64,000 nt of DNA from Chryseobacterium sp. S0630 (GTDB taxonomy: Bacteria; Bacteroidota; Bacteroidia; Flavobacteriales; Weeksellaceae), in contig NZ_JAMZGF010000014.1 of the NCBI RefSeq assembly GCF_024158915.1, positions 1-64,000 of the forward strand, read 5' to 3'. A program made the position numbers and the translations under genes. Numbering within the stretch: the first letter of the stretch is position 1; the number at the start of each line of letters is the position of its first letter. The notes below the pieces were generated by a model, which was given only the letters and a program-made list of their open reading frames with translations, was not told where the DNA came from and did not search any database. Positions 54,118 through 62,243 of the stretch are shown here, in pieces.

Positions 54118-55839
54118 TTATGCTTCCTGTAATTTGTGTGAAAAATTTAGTACGATAAATTCAGCAGGACGAACTGCAGCCATACCGATCTCGATGTTCA
54201 TTCTTCCTTCTAAAATATCCTGAGCAGACATTGTTTTGTGCAGACCAACACTTACGTAATAAGCTTCTTCAGGCTTGCTTCCGGCTAATGCACCGTCTCT
54301 CCACTGCTGATCAAGGAAATTCTCGATCATAGCCTGTACACGAGTCCAAGTATTGGCAGTATTCGGTTCAAAGACGAAACGTTCTGTCGCTTTCTTCACA
54401 GACTCTTCTACCATGTTGAAGAATCTACGTACAGATACATATCTCCATTCGTTGCTGTTTCCGTCTAATGTTCTTGCGCCCCAGACTAAGGTTCCTTTTC
54501 CTGCAAAAGTTCTGATCACGTTGATTGATTTTCCTGAGGTAGCATCTACATTAAGCAGCTCCTGTTCTTTGTTGGAAATTTTTACTACCGGTACATCTAC
54601 CAGACTAAGCCCTAAATTAGCTGGTGATTTCCATACTCCGGAAGTACTGTCTACTTTAGCATAAACTCCGGCAATTGCAGATGATGGAGCCAATACTACT
54701 GACGCAGACTGAATTGCTTGTTTAGCCTGATTATACATTTCAGAATTAGCACTCTTCAATTCCGCTAAAGTTGTGATACCAGATGCTCCGGTAACTGAAA
54801 CATCAGCATCTTTGAAATCATAGCTTAAAACAGTCTTCAGTTTTGGATAATAAGCCGCACCATATTTCAGACCTTTAGATGATACTTTATCTCTAAAAGC
54901 ATCAACATTACCAAGAACATCCATAATGACGAATCTGTCTTTTAATGATTCTGCCTGATCTAAAGCTTTGCCATATAAAGAGTAGATTTCCCCAATAGCT
55001 GTCATATTTCCAGCTCTGGTTCCAATTGTCCTGCTGACCTCAAGAGCTTTTTCCTCAATAGTGATAGCCGTGGTAGCGTCTGTTTCATAAGCAGTAGCAA
55101 TCTTCTGGGCTGCAGCTTTAACAGTAGCAACCGTAGCACCTACAACAGCCGCTGCAGTCTGAACAGCCGCCAAGACAGCCTGGGCAGCCTGAACAGCAAC
55201 AAGCTGTAAACCGGTAGCATTAGGAATAGTAAGCTCAGCAACCTTAGCAACTGTAGCCGCAACAACAGCCTCTACAGTAGAACCTGTAGCAGCTTCTGAA
55301 ACATTCCTTGCAATATCTCTAGACACTAAAAGCGGATTTTTATTATTTAGTGCCATCGTAACGGCGGCAGAAGCAGCAGCAACATCAGCAGCGGAAGGAA
55401 CTAAATCTTGAAGATCCGGGAAAACGATCAGAGTAGGCTCATCTTCTTTTTTTAGTAATTCAAGACCGGATAAAAAAGCTTCTGCCGGTGTAGGAGCACC
55501 TACAGCCTCTGGACTTTTATAATCTCCAACAGAAACAATATAACAATGACCACCACCATTGGCAAAATACATCTGCATGGCATAGTACATCTTAAAATCG
55601 TTTACTTTAGTTCGTATTGCTGTTGCAACACCATCTTTGAAAGCTACAGCGAAAGTTTCCGGGTTTGCTTTTCCAAAAATTTCTTCATACTCCAACATCG
55701 AAGCAATTCTTGTTGGTTTATTTTTCGGTCCATCCGCTGTATACCCAATAAAAGCAGGGATAGCCGTTTCAACTTGCGCTACGGAAGGGGGGAATTTTCC
55801 TTGTTCCTCCACGTAAACTCCAGGGGTTTTGTAATTCAT
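54118..55839 (-). CDS. Contractile sheath protein 2 with an Ala-rich insertion
   Basis: The 573 aa sheath protein's conserved start, middle and C-terminal parts match sheath 1 closely, including the last ~200 residues. Between PDLQDL and the GKALDQAESLKDRF segment it carries an extra ~130-140 residue, Ala/Val/Thr-rich helical insertion (residues ~145-283, DNA 54993-55407) with long stretches such as AVVAATVAKVAEL and AAVQTAAAVVGATVATVKAA. The insert falls in the domain facing outside in known sheaths. It may add decoration or interaction surface. It could also be a recent repetitive expansion. Confidence 0.9.
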   Translation of the reverse strand: MNYKTPGVYVEEQGKFPPSVAQVETAIPAFIGYTADGPKNKPTRIASMLEYEEIFGKANPETFAVAFKDGVATAIRTKVNDFKMYYAMQMYFANGGGHCYIVSVGDYKSPEAVGAPTPAEAFLSGLELLKKEDEPTLIVFPDLQDLVPSAADVAAASAAVTMALNNKNPLLVSRDIARNVSEAATGSTVEAVVAATVAKVAELTIPNATGLQLVAVQAAQAVLAAVQTAAAVVGATVATVKAAAQKIATAYETDATTAITIEEKALEVSRTIGTRAGNMTAIGEIYSLYGKALDQAESLKDRFVIMDVLGNVDAFRDKVSSKGLKYGAAYYPKLKTVLSYDFKDADVSVTGASGITTLAELKSANSEMYNQAKQAIQSASVVLAPSSAIAGVYAKVDSTSGVWKSPANLGLSLVDVPVVKISNKEQELLNVDATSGKSINVIRTFAGKGTLVWGARTLDGNSNEWRYVSVRRFFNMVEESVKKATERFVFEPNTANTWTRVQAMIENFLDQQWRDGALAGSKPEEAYYVSVGLHKTMSAQDILEGRMNIEIGMAAVRPAEFIVLNFSHKLQEA

Positions 55840-55925
55840 TTTAAAAAATTTTACGTTAATATTAATTATTCCTCGAAGTAGAACTTCGGGTATTTATTCG
55901 TGATTGATTTATTGATTTTATCTTT

Positions 55926-57650
55926 CTAGAACTGTTGCAATTTGTGCGAGAAGTTGAGTACAATAAACTCTGCCGGGCGCACTAATGCTATTTTAAGGTC
56001 TACATTCATTATAGTAGTTCCTTCTACTCCTTTTACGGTTACTTCATAAGCTTCTTTCGGAGTACTTCCTGCCAATGCACCCTCCATCCATTGCTGGTTA
56101 AGAAAATTTTCCAGCATTGTTTTTGCCCGTAACCATGTATGAGGGATATTAGGCTCATTCATAAACTTGTTGAGGGCATTGTTGACCGATTGTCTGATCA
56201 TATTATAATAGCGGCGTACATGTACATACTTCCATTCGTTATCTTTCCCTTCATCGTTTTTATCTTTTCCTTCAAGGGTTCTGGCTCCCCAGATTAAGGT
56301 ACCTTTTCCTGTAAAAGTTCTGATCGCATTGATTGATTTCCCTAAAGCATCTATATTTAAAGCAGCCTGTTCCTGATCTGAAATTTTTTCTGTCGGGATA
56401 ATGACATGGCTGATATTGATATTTGCCGGAGCTTTCCATACTCCTCTTGTACTGTCTATTCTGCCGTATGCACCTGCTATAGCTGATGATGGTGGTAAAA
56501 CAACTTTTAACGACTGTATTTCTTTTTTCACTTGGTTGTATAATGCAGAATTGGATGATTCCAGATTTTTAAGGGTGATCCCGTCTGCATCTCCTTTTTC
56601 GTCTTTTACCCCGAGAATTGCCGTTTTTAAATCAGTAAACTCTCCAGTGAAATCAGGTGCATTTTCATCTGAGCCATCAGGGATCATAAAATCATCTATT
56701 GTTCCGTCATAAATGGCTTCTAATACAATCTGTGCCTCAGAAATTGCTACGGTTAAAGCATTTTTTTTATCACCTGCATCAGCATTTTCATTCACTTCTT
56801 CTGCTATCGCAATAGCCTGACCTAATAAATCGGCAAGGACGTAAGCATCCGCAGATCCGGTTGAGATTTCGGCACTCGCCAAACTTTTTAATTCATCTAA
56901 AGCAGCAGTCTCTCCAGCATAAAAAAGAGCACTTCCTTGTCCTGTTTTTTGTAAACCGGCATGTACTATAGGTGTTTTAGTCTCATCAAAAGTATAATTC
57001 AAAATGGTTTTTAAATGAGGAAAGTAAGCTGCCGCATGATTAGTTGATTTTACTTCACTTCTAAAAGATTCAATCGTGGTAAAATTGTTTGATTGGATAA
57101 CAGAATTTCCGTAATAGGTATCCAGTATAACAAACCTGTTTTTAGTCTCATCTTTAGCTTTATCAATAGCCTGATTGTAAATACTATAAAACTCAGATTC
57201 ATTGGTAAGCGAAATAGCATCAGGGAAAATAATAAGAATCGGTTCTTTAATTTTTTTATGATCGATTTTAGCCAGCCCCGCTTCCAATGGGGATAATTGT
57301 ACTTGTGCTGATGTATAATCCCCTACAGAAATGATATAACACGGTCCACCACCATTGGCAAAATACATTTGCAGTGAATAATACATTAAAAATTGTACCT
57401 GAGGTGCTACAATAGTTGCTCCTTTGCCTTCTACATCCTGTAATTGGATATTTTCTTCTTTTGCTTTTCCAAAATATTGCTCATATTCTAAAAGAGAACG
57501 GATGATAAAGGGCTCATTATACCCAACAGGGAGTAATTCGGTATACCCGATAAATGCTGGCATAGCCGTTTCTATGTAGGCAACTGAGTATGGAAGTTTC
57601 GTAATTTCTTCAACAGAAACACCTGGTGTTGCTGGATTTAACATGTTCAA
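55926..57650 (-). CDS. Contractile sheath protein 3 with an acidic insertion
   Basis: The 574 aa sheath protein has typical elements: VSVEEITKLPYSVAYIETAM, MYFANGGGPCYIISVGDY, PILIIFPDAISL, GTLIWGARTLEGKDKN, YVHVRRYYNMIRQSVNN, KIALVRPAEFIVLNFSHKL. It is the most diverged of the three. An extra ~110-residue acidic helical segment (residues ~245-357, DNA 56582-56918: LDELKSLASAEIS, AIAEEVNENADAG, DFMIPDGSDENAP) sits just before NSALYNQV, a different place from that of sheath 2. It may be the specialised sheath at the baseplate end, like Afp3/Afp4 diversification. Confidence 0.88.
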   Translation of the reverse strand: MNMLNPATPGVSVEEITKLPYSVAYIETAMPAFIGYTELLPVGYNEPFIIRSLLEYEQYFGKAKEENIQLQDVEGKGATIVAPQVQFLMYYSLQMYFANGGGPCYIISVGDYTSAQVQLSPLEAGLAKIDHKKIKEPILIIFPDAISLTNESEFYSIYNQAIDKAKDETKNRFVILDTYYGNSVIQSNNFTTIESFRSEVKSTNHAAAYFPHLKTILNYTFDETKTPIVHAGLQKTGQGSALFYAGETAALDELKSLASAEISTGSADAYVLADLLGQAIAIAEEVNENADAGDKKNALTVAISEAQIVLEAIYDGTIDDFMIPDGSDENAPDFTGEFTDLKTAILGVKDEKGDADGITLKNLESSNSALYNQVKKEIQSLKVVLPPSSAIAGAYGRIDSTRGVWKAPANINISHVIIPTEKISDQEQAALNIDALGKSINAIRTFTGKGTLIWGARTLEGKDKNDEGKDNEWKYVHVRRYYNMIRQSVNNALNKFMNEPNIPHTWLRAKTMLENFLNQQWMEGALAGSTPKEAYEVTVKGVEGTTIMNVDLKIALVRPAEFIVLNFSHKLQQF

Positions 57651-57700
57651 AAGTTTAAAGGGTTATTAGTTTTTAGTTTTTTAGTTTTTTGCTTTTATGA

Positions 57701-58285
57701 TTAATCAACTTTAATACTCTGTATATTAATGTCATTAATTAATTTAACAGGAACTACCTCCTTAGCTGCAATTTTTATCACACTGATTTTATATAAAGCA
57801 GAAGGCATTATTTTTCCGCCTAATAAACCCCAGACGTAACTTAGCTGTTCAAAAGGAATGGAATGCAGTTCAATTCTGAAACTGAAATTGTTTTGAGGCT
57901 CAAGGTCTACATATTCCAGAACATTCTTGGCCTGAAATACCTCAATAACTTTTGAAATACTTAGTAAAGATTTGTTGTACGTACTTCTGTTGGCAGCGAT
58001 CATCACATATAGATTTAAGTAAGCAGGAGTACTTTCCTTATCATATCGGACCGGATTATTTTCTACCACAACCGGCTGATATCTTGATCTGTTTTTCAAT
58101 GTTGATTCTTCCTCAATATTGAGCAGACTAATTACTACTTTGTTACTAAGTCCTTCAGTGTTTTCATCATGTTTTGCGATGTCATCAACGATAGCAATTT
58201 CAATCTCGTTAGGAACGTTAGGATCCCATAAACCATCCGGAGCATTTAGCTGATTTTTTAAAACTGTTAATACTTTATTAATCAT
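57701..58285 (-). CDS. DUF4255 / Afp16-like tail terminator
   Basis: The 194 aa protein of the Pvc16/Afp16-type (DUF4255) family begins MINKVLTVLKNQLNAPDGLW. It contains NKVVISLLNIEEESTLKNRS, YLNLYVMIAANRSTY, FRIELHSIPFEQLSYVWGLL and GGKIMPSALYKISVIKI. It should cap the tube and sheath at the top end. It is the first gene of the structural operon, with an AT-rich upstream region containing a TAnnTTTG-type promoter and the TACTGCAA element. Confidence 0.88.
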   Translation of the reverse strand: MINKVLTVLKNQLNAPDGLWDPNVPNEIEIAIVDDIAKHDENTEGLSNKVVISLLNIEEESTLKNRSRYQPVVVENNPVRYDKESTPAYLNLYVMIAANRSTYNKSLLSISKVIEVFQAKNVLEYVDLEPQNNFSFRIELHSIPFEQLSYVWGLLGGKIMPSALYKISVIKIAAKEVVPVKLINDINIQSIKVD

Positions 58286-58311
58286 AATTTCTGTTCTTAA
58301 TTATTATGGTG

Positions 58312-58380
58312 CAAACATACAATCACACCCCCTCAAAAGACAAATATTTTGGGCGCTCAATACAGTCTTTGCAGTAAATA
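58312..58380 (-). promoter_or_regulatory. Promoter of the structural operon with TACTGCAA element (site A)
   Basis: On the minus strand, TATGTTTG (58319-58312) fits the TAnnTTTG box. A TTG (58343-58341) lies 21 nt further upstream. The element TTTACTGCAAAGACTGTATT followed by GAGCGCCC (58378-58351) sits just beyond. The last G of GAGCG is exactly 35 nt from the T of the TAnnTTTG box, the same as at the divergent promoter. Confidence 0.7.
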
Positions 58381-58750
58381 GGATTTTAATTCTTATCAAA
58401 GAAAACTAAAAACAACACCATTAATACGCTGAAGATAAATGCGTTAAAAACGATATTGAAAAATCAAATTTTAACCCGAAGATTTTCCTCCTCTCATGAG
58501 CGTCAAATTTCAGTCTGTCAACTGAGCCTTATTCTGCTTGAAAAATTATTGTATTTCAACCTATGATTATCCCGGCTGTTTTTAGTGGTCTCTTATTTTT
58601 TGAATGGTACGTATTCGAATATGATGATTGATTACCTAAAGTATAAGTTCTCAAAAAAAACATAGCCTTTCCTGATGAGAAAGATCAGCTTTTCTGCATC
58701 CGGTAATTTCCGGAAAATATAAATCTGCATCCTTAGGATATGATTTTGTC
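58381..58750. other. Divergent control region, no gene seen
   Basis: About 370 nt between the two element-bearing promoters. It carries only short frames on both strands and holds no recognised operator. It may carry sites that let one regulator act on both operons. Confidence 0.4.
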
Positions 58751-58818
58751 TTTTACTGCAAAGACAGAATAGAGCGGCCTTATAATTCGAAAAATAGGAT
58801 CTCTTCTTTCTAATTTTG
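58751..58818 (+). promoter_or_regulatory. Promoter of the tape-measure/ATPase operon with TACTGCAA element (site B)
   Basis: The element TTTTACTGCAAAGACAGAAT followed by AGAGCGGCC covers 58751-58779. TAATTTTG at 58811-58818 fits TAnnTTTG exactly. The GAGCG-to-box distance is 35 nt, as at site A. The start codon at 58847 is about 28 nt on, giving a short leader. Confidence 0.7.
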
Positions 58819-58846
58819 ACCCAATAATTTTAAAAACATTAATCAT

Positions 58847-59167
58847 ATGAACATTAAAAATCTTTTCAGTAAGCGCAATGAAATCATTGGCGGTCATTTT
58901 AATGAACTACGTTCAAAATTGGGGGTAGCAGATCAAAACGAAGAAGCTATTTTCTCTTTAAGGGAAGAAATTTGTAATGCATGCCCTTTAAAAAACGGTA
59001 ACAATTGCAATGCCATGAAATGGCTCAATCCAGAGACTCTGGAAGTGATCGATGGTCCAAAGGATGGATTTGTAAGAGGCTGCGGATGCAGATTGAGTGC
59101 CAAGCAGAGATCAAGATTCAGCCTTTGTCCTGCAGGTTTCTGGGGTGGAGAATTCGACAAAAAGTAG
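58847..59167 (+). CDS. Cys-rich small protein, first gene of the divergent operon
   Basis: The 106 aa protein has a helical N-terminus (MNIKNLFSKRNEIIGGHFNE). Its Cys-rich C-terminal half has Cys at 43, 46, 54, 79, 81 and 94, in a CxxC-x7-C ... CxC ... C pattern around REEICNACPLKNGNNC, GCGCRLSAKQ and LCPAGFWGG. The pattern would suit zinc or iron-sulphur binding, or disulfides. There is no signal peptide. It heads the operon with the tape measure and ATPase, so a role in assembly or redox control of assembly is plausible. Family not recognised. Confidence 0.65.
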   Translation: MNIKNLFSKRNEIIGGHFNELRSKLGVADQNEEAIFSLREEICNACPLKNGNNCNAMKWLNPETLEVIDGPKDGFVRGCGCRLSAKQRSRFSLCPAGFWGGEFDKK

Positions 59168-59189
59168 GATTGTCTGATGATTCCCAATA

Positions 59190-60656
59190 TTGTATCATTT
59201 AAATCTATTTAATGTGAAGCAAAATCATATCATTCAGAAAGTTTTTCTTGAAATTACCGTCAACAACAAAGAAAAGGCACTTCGTATAAAAGATGATATT
59301 AACAGCTTTTTGTCTATTGATGTTTTCCCGGAAATAGAAAAGCATATCAAGGCTTTAGAATATAAGCTGGCTGGTCATACCCTTCAGATTCCCCGTTTAG
59401 AATTAAATGTGGAAGTAAAAAGCAGCGCATTAAATACGGAGTTAAAAAGTCAAATAGCTGAACTCTTTAAAGATGAATTATCAGAAATAACTAAACCCGT
59501 TGAAACTTCCCATCAGGAAACAGAAAGTGATCCTAAATCCTATCTGATAGATCATCAGGAAAAGATGCTCAAAGCATTAATTTATTTTTTAGAAAAAGGA
59601 GCGATACCCTGGTGGAGTTCGGAAAACAATACGATGTCTATTTTGGAGCCAGCAGTTTTTGATCGCCTTATTTCGGCCTCCGGATTTCAGAAAAGTCTCA
59701 TCTCTGCTTTATCAAAAGAAAATGTCCGAAACCGGCTTATCAATCAGTTTTCCAATGAACAAATTGCACAATTATGTCTGACAGTTTTAAAAAATAAGAA
59801 ACTGACCATCAACCTGGAGACTGATATAATACGTCATTTATCGAAACTGAGTCATGTAGATAGAAGTACAATATGGCACTTGGTCTTCAATGTAATATCG
59901 GAGTATCTGAATACATCCAATAATCATCCCAGGGAGTATCTTTTACAAAAAATTTCAACAATAGAACGGATTGGTTTATCAACAACAAAAAACAATCATC
60001 AGAACAGGAAAACAATAGTTAAGATATTCCCCTTTATTACAGAAAATGAAATTTCTGAAAATACCAGAACAAATACAGCAGATCAGCCTGAAAATGCAAG
60101 TCATTCAATAGAAACTATTCAGGAAAAAAATGCAATCATTCAGGAAGAGGTAAACCAGAACGAGGGACAATACATTCAAAATGCAGGGCTTATTTTGATC
60201 CATCCATTCATCAAACCTCTGTTTGAACATTGTGAACTCCTTGATCCCAAAACCCAGCAGCTCCTTGATCCTGAATTGTGTGCCCATCTATTGCATTATA
60301 TCGCCACCGGAAAAACAAATGCTCCTGAATATGACATGATTTTTGAAAAATTCCTGTGCAATATTCCAATGCATCAAACGATTAACAGGCATATTAAACT
60401 TTCACGCAAGCATAAATCTCAGGCTAAAAATGTCATAGAAAGTGTACAGCACAACTGGGCTCCCATGAAAAAATCATCTGCTGCATTACTACAGAATGAA
60501 TTTTTCCAGCGCCCTGGGAAATTAGTCATCACAGAGTCAGATAATACCATTATTGTAGAACGAAAGACACAGGATATTCTTCTTGAAAAAATTTCCTGGG
60601 GAATTGGTCTCGTAAAACTCCCCTGGCAGAAAAAATTCATATTCGTAAACTGGTAA
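59190..60656 (+). CDS. Contractile injection system tape-measure-like protein
   Basis: The 488 aa protein resembles the CIS tape-measure family, which sets tube length. The N-terminus reads HIIQKVFLEITVNNKEK and FPEIEKHIKALEYKLAG with RLELNVEV. The family's late motif NAGLILIHPFIKPLFEHC is at residue ~330. The middle is helical and Asn-rich. The start is uncertain: the TTG at 59190 opens this frame, while an in-frame GTG at 59214 would give 8 residues less. It lies 22 nt after the Cys-rich gene and 108 nt before the ATPase. Confidence 0.75.
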   Translation: MYHLNLFNVKQNHIIQKVFLEITVNNKEKALRIKDDINSFLSIDVFPEIEKHIKALEYKLAGHTLQIPRLELNVEVKSSALNTELKSQIAELFKDELSEITKPVETSHQETESDPKSYLIDHQEKMLKALIYFLEKGAIPWWSSENNTMSILEPAVFDRLISASGFQKSLISALSKENVRNRLINQFSNEQIAQLCLTVLKNKKLTINLETDIIRHLSKLSHVDRSTIWHLVFNVISEYLNTSNNHPREYLLQKISTIERIGLSTTKNNHQNRKTIVKIFPFITENEISENTRTNTADQPENASHSIETIQEKNAIIQEEVNQNEGQYIQNAGLILIHPFIKPLFEHCELLDPKTQQLLDPELCAHLLHYIATGKTNAPEYDMIFEKFLCNIPMHQTINRHIKLSRKHKSQAKNVIESVQHNWAPMKKSSAALLQNEFFQRPGKLVITESDNTIIVERKTQDILLEKISWGIGLVKLPWQKKFIFVNW

Positions 60657-60706
60657 TAACAGGTTACATTTTCTAAATACTCTACAGCTTTCCACATATT
60701 CTAAAG

Positions 60707-60727
60707 TTGCTGATTTTACATCAGCAA
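60707..60727. other. Short hairpin upstream of the ATPase gene
   Basis: An 8-bp stem TTGCTGAT/ATCAGCAA with loop TTTAC. There is no U tract on either strand, so it is probably a leader structure rather than a terminator. The ATPase starts 38 nt on. Confidence 0.35.
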
Positions 60728-60764
60728 TACCCTCACTGCAACCCTATTAATTCAAAATAAGATT

Positions 60765-62219
60765 ATGAAATCTCCTAATAACCATGAACACTCACCATTA
60801 ATAAAAACAAATATTAATGAAAAAACAGAAATAATCAATCCTTTATTTCAAGCCAATCCTGTCAATCATAACTCTTTAAATGAAGAAATGAAATGGTTGC
60901 AATCGCTTATTGAAAAGCGATGCAAAGAATTGTTTCTGGAAGATGAGGTAGAATTGAATATTGGCTATGAAATACCTGAAACTCCGGAATCAGATGACCA
61001 ATCTCCCTATTCTGTTACAATAAATACCCACCAGCTTACTGTTCTGGACAGAATCATCTTAGCGCTGGGCATTGCTTCGGCTCATTATCCGTCTATCCTG
61101 AAAACATTTGTGCAGATAGAAGAAAGCAGCAATGCATTTGCTATTGAAGCAGGTGGTGAATATGATAAAATCAGCCGCAGCTTTAAGCCCACTTTTCAAA
61201 CCGCACTTTTTTTGCTGGCAGGTAAAGATTTATCATTGTGGTCACAGTATGGGGCACAACTCATCAACGGCAGTGTACTATTGAAAAATGATATTATTTA
61301 CAATCGTTCTTCAACAGAATTTATTCATGGAAAAATTGAATTGGATACCGCTTATCTCAATTATTTCTTATCAGGGCAGAAACCACAGCTGGATCATGGT
61401 TCTTACTTTCCAGGCAGGCTTTACAAATCTGACCTTACCATGGAAGATATTATTTTGGAAGATAATGTCCGTGAACAGATAAAACCCATCGGACATTATA
61501 TAAAAGCATTGGAAAACGGCTTTTTCAAAACCAATGAACATAGTTTTAAACCAGGTTTCATTGCTTTATTCTACGGTGCACCGGGAACGGGGAAAACGAT
61601 GCTTGCAGGAATTCTTGCCAACACCTATGGTATTGATATGTATCATGTAGATCTCTCAAAGGTTGTGAGCAAATACATTGGTGAAACAGAGAAAAATCTT
61701 GAAGTGTTATTCAACAGATTGCAGGGTAAAAACTGTATGTTGTTTTTTGACGAAGCTGACGCTTTGTTTGGGAAACGTTCTGACGTAAAAGATGCCCATG
61801 ACCGCTACGCCAACCAGGAGGTCTCCTACTTATTGCAGCGAATAGAAAAATTTGACGGATTAACAATCCTGGCTTCCAATTTTGAAAACAATATGGATGA
61901 TGCTTTCAAGCGCCGTATAGATGTTTCTGTGAATGTAATACGACCGACAGAAACAACAAGGAAAGCCCTTTGGGAGCATTATTTGCCTAAAAACATAACT
62001 TTTGAAAGTAATGATCTTTTACAACATTTAGCCAAAGAATATAACTATACGGGGGCTAATATCCGAAACATTATGAAAAATGCAGCGATGGCATTACATG
62101 ACCGTAATGAAACCTGCATTACCTATTCGTTAATAAGCACTTATCTAATGATAGAAAACGAAAAGGCTTTTGGAAAAAATCAATCCCGCCTCAGCCCATT
62201 TGTACAAAAACAAGAATAA
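60765..62219 (+). CDS. AAA+ ATPase of the eCIS (Afp15-type), copy 2
   Basis: The 484 aa protein has a ~240-residue N-terminal region (with a beta segment, YSVTINTHQLTVLDRIILAL) and an AAA+ domain. Walker A is GAPGTGKT (271-278) and Walker B is MLFFDEAD (325-332). The segments KYIGETEKNLEVLFNRL, KRSDVKDAHDRYANQEVSYL and LASNFENNMDDAFKRRIDVS follow. Its core is closely similar to the 438 aa ATPase at 19050-20366, while the N-termini differ. It is the canonical eCIS ATPase position, next to the tape measure. It may load or fold cargo. The duplicate suggests division of labour between the two cargo-type proteins. Confidence 0.9.
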   Translation: MKSPNNHEHSPLIKTNINEKTEIINPLFQANPVNHNSLNEEMKWLQSLIEKRCKELFLEDEVELNIGYEIPETPESDDQSPYSVTINTHQLTVLDRIILALGIASAHYPSILKTFVQIEESSNAFAIEAGGEYDKISRSFKPTFQTALFLLAGKDLSLWSQYGAQLINGSVLLKNDIIYNRSSTEFIHGKIELDTAYLNYFLSGQKPQLDHGSYFPGRLYKSDLTMEDIILEDNVREQIKPIGHYIKALENGFFKTNEHSFKPGFIALFYGAPGTGKTMLAGILANTYGIDMYHVDLSKVVSKYIGETEKNLEVLFNRLQGKNCMLFFDEADALFGKRSDVKDAHDRYANQEVSYLLQRIEKFDGLTILASNFENNMDDAFKRRIDVSVNVIRPTETTRKALWEHYLPKNITFESNDLLQHLAKEYNYTGANIRNIMKNAAMALHDRNETCITYSLISTYLMIENEKAFGKNQSRLSPFVQKQE

Positions 62220-62243
62220 AAAACTCATCTAATAACCAATAAC

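Noticed and set aside
48175..58285. A type VI secretion system
   Set aside because: VgrG- and PAAR-like genes are present, but there is no TssJ/L/M membrane complex and no ClpV. The sheath, LysM, Afp16-like, tape-measure and AAA+ gene order fits an eCIS.
11271..62219. A complete prophage
   Set aside because: No terminase, portal, capsid, integrase or replication genes were seen, although lysis, repressor and tail genes are present. A tail-derived particle locus is a better fit.
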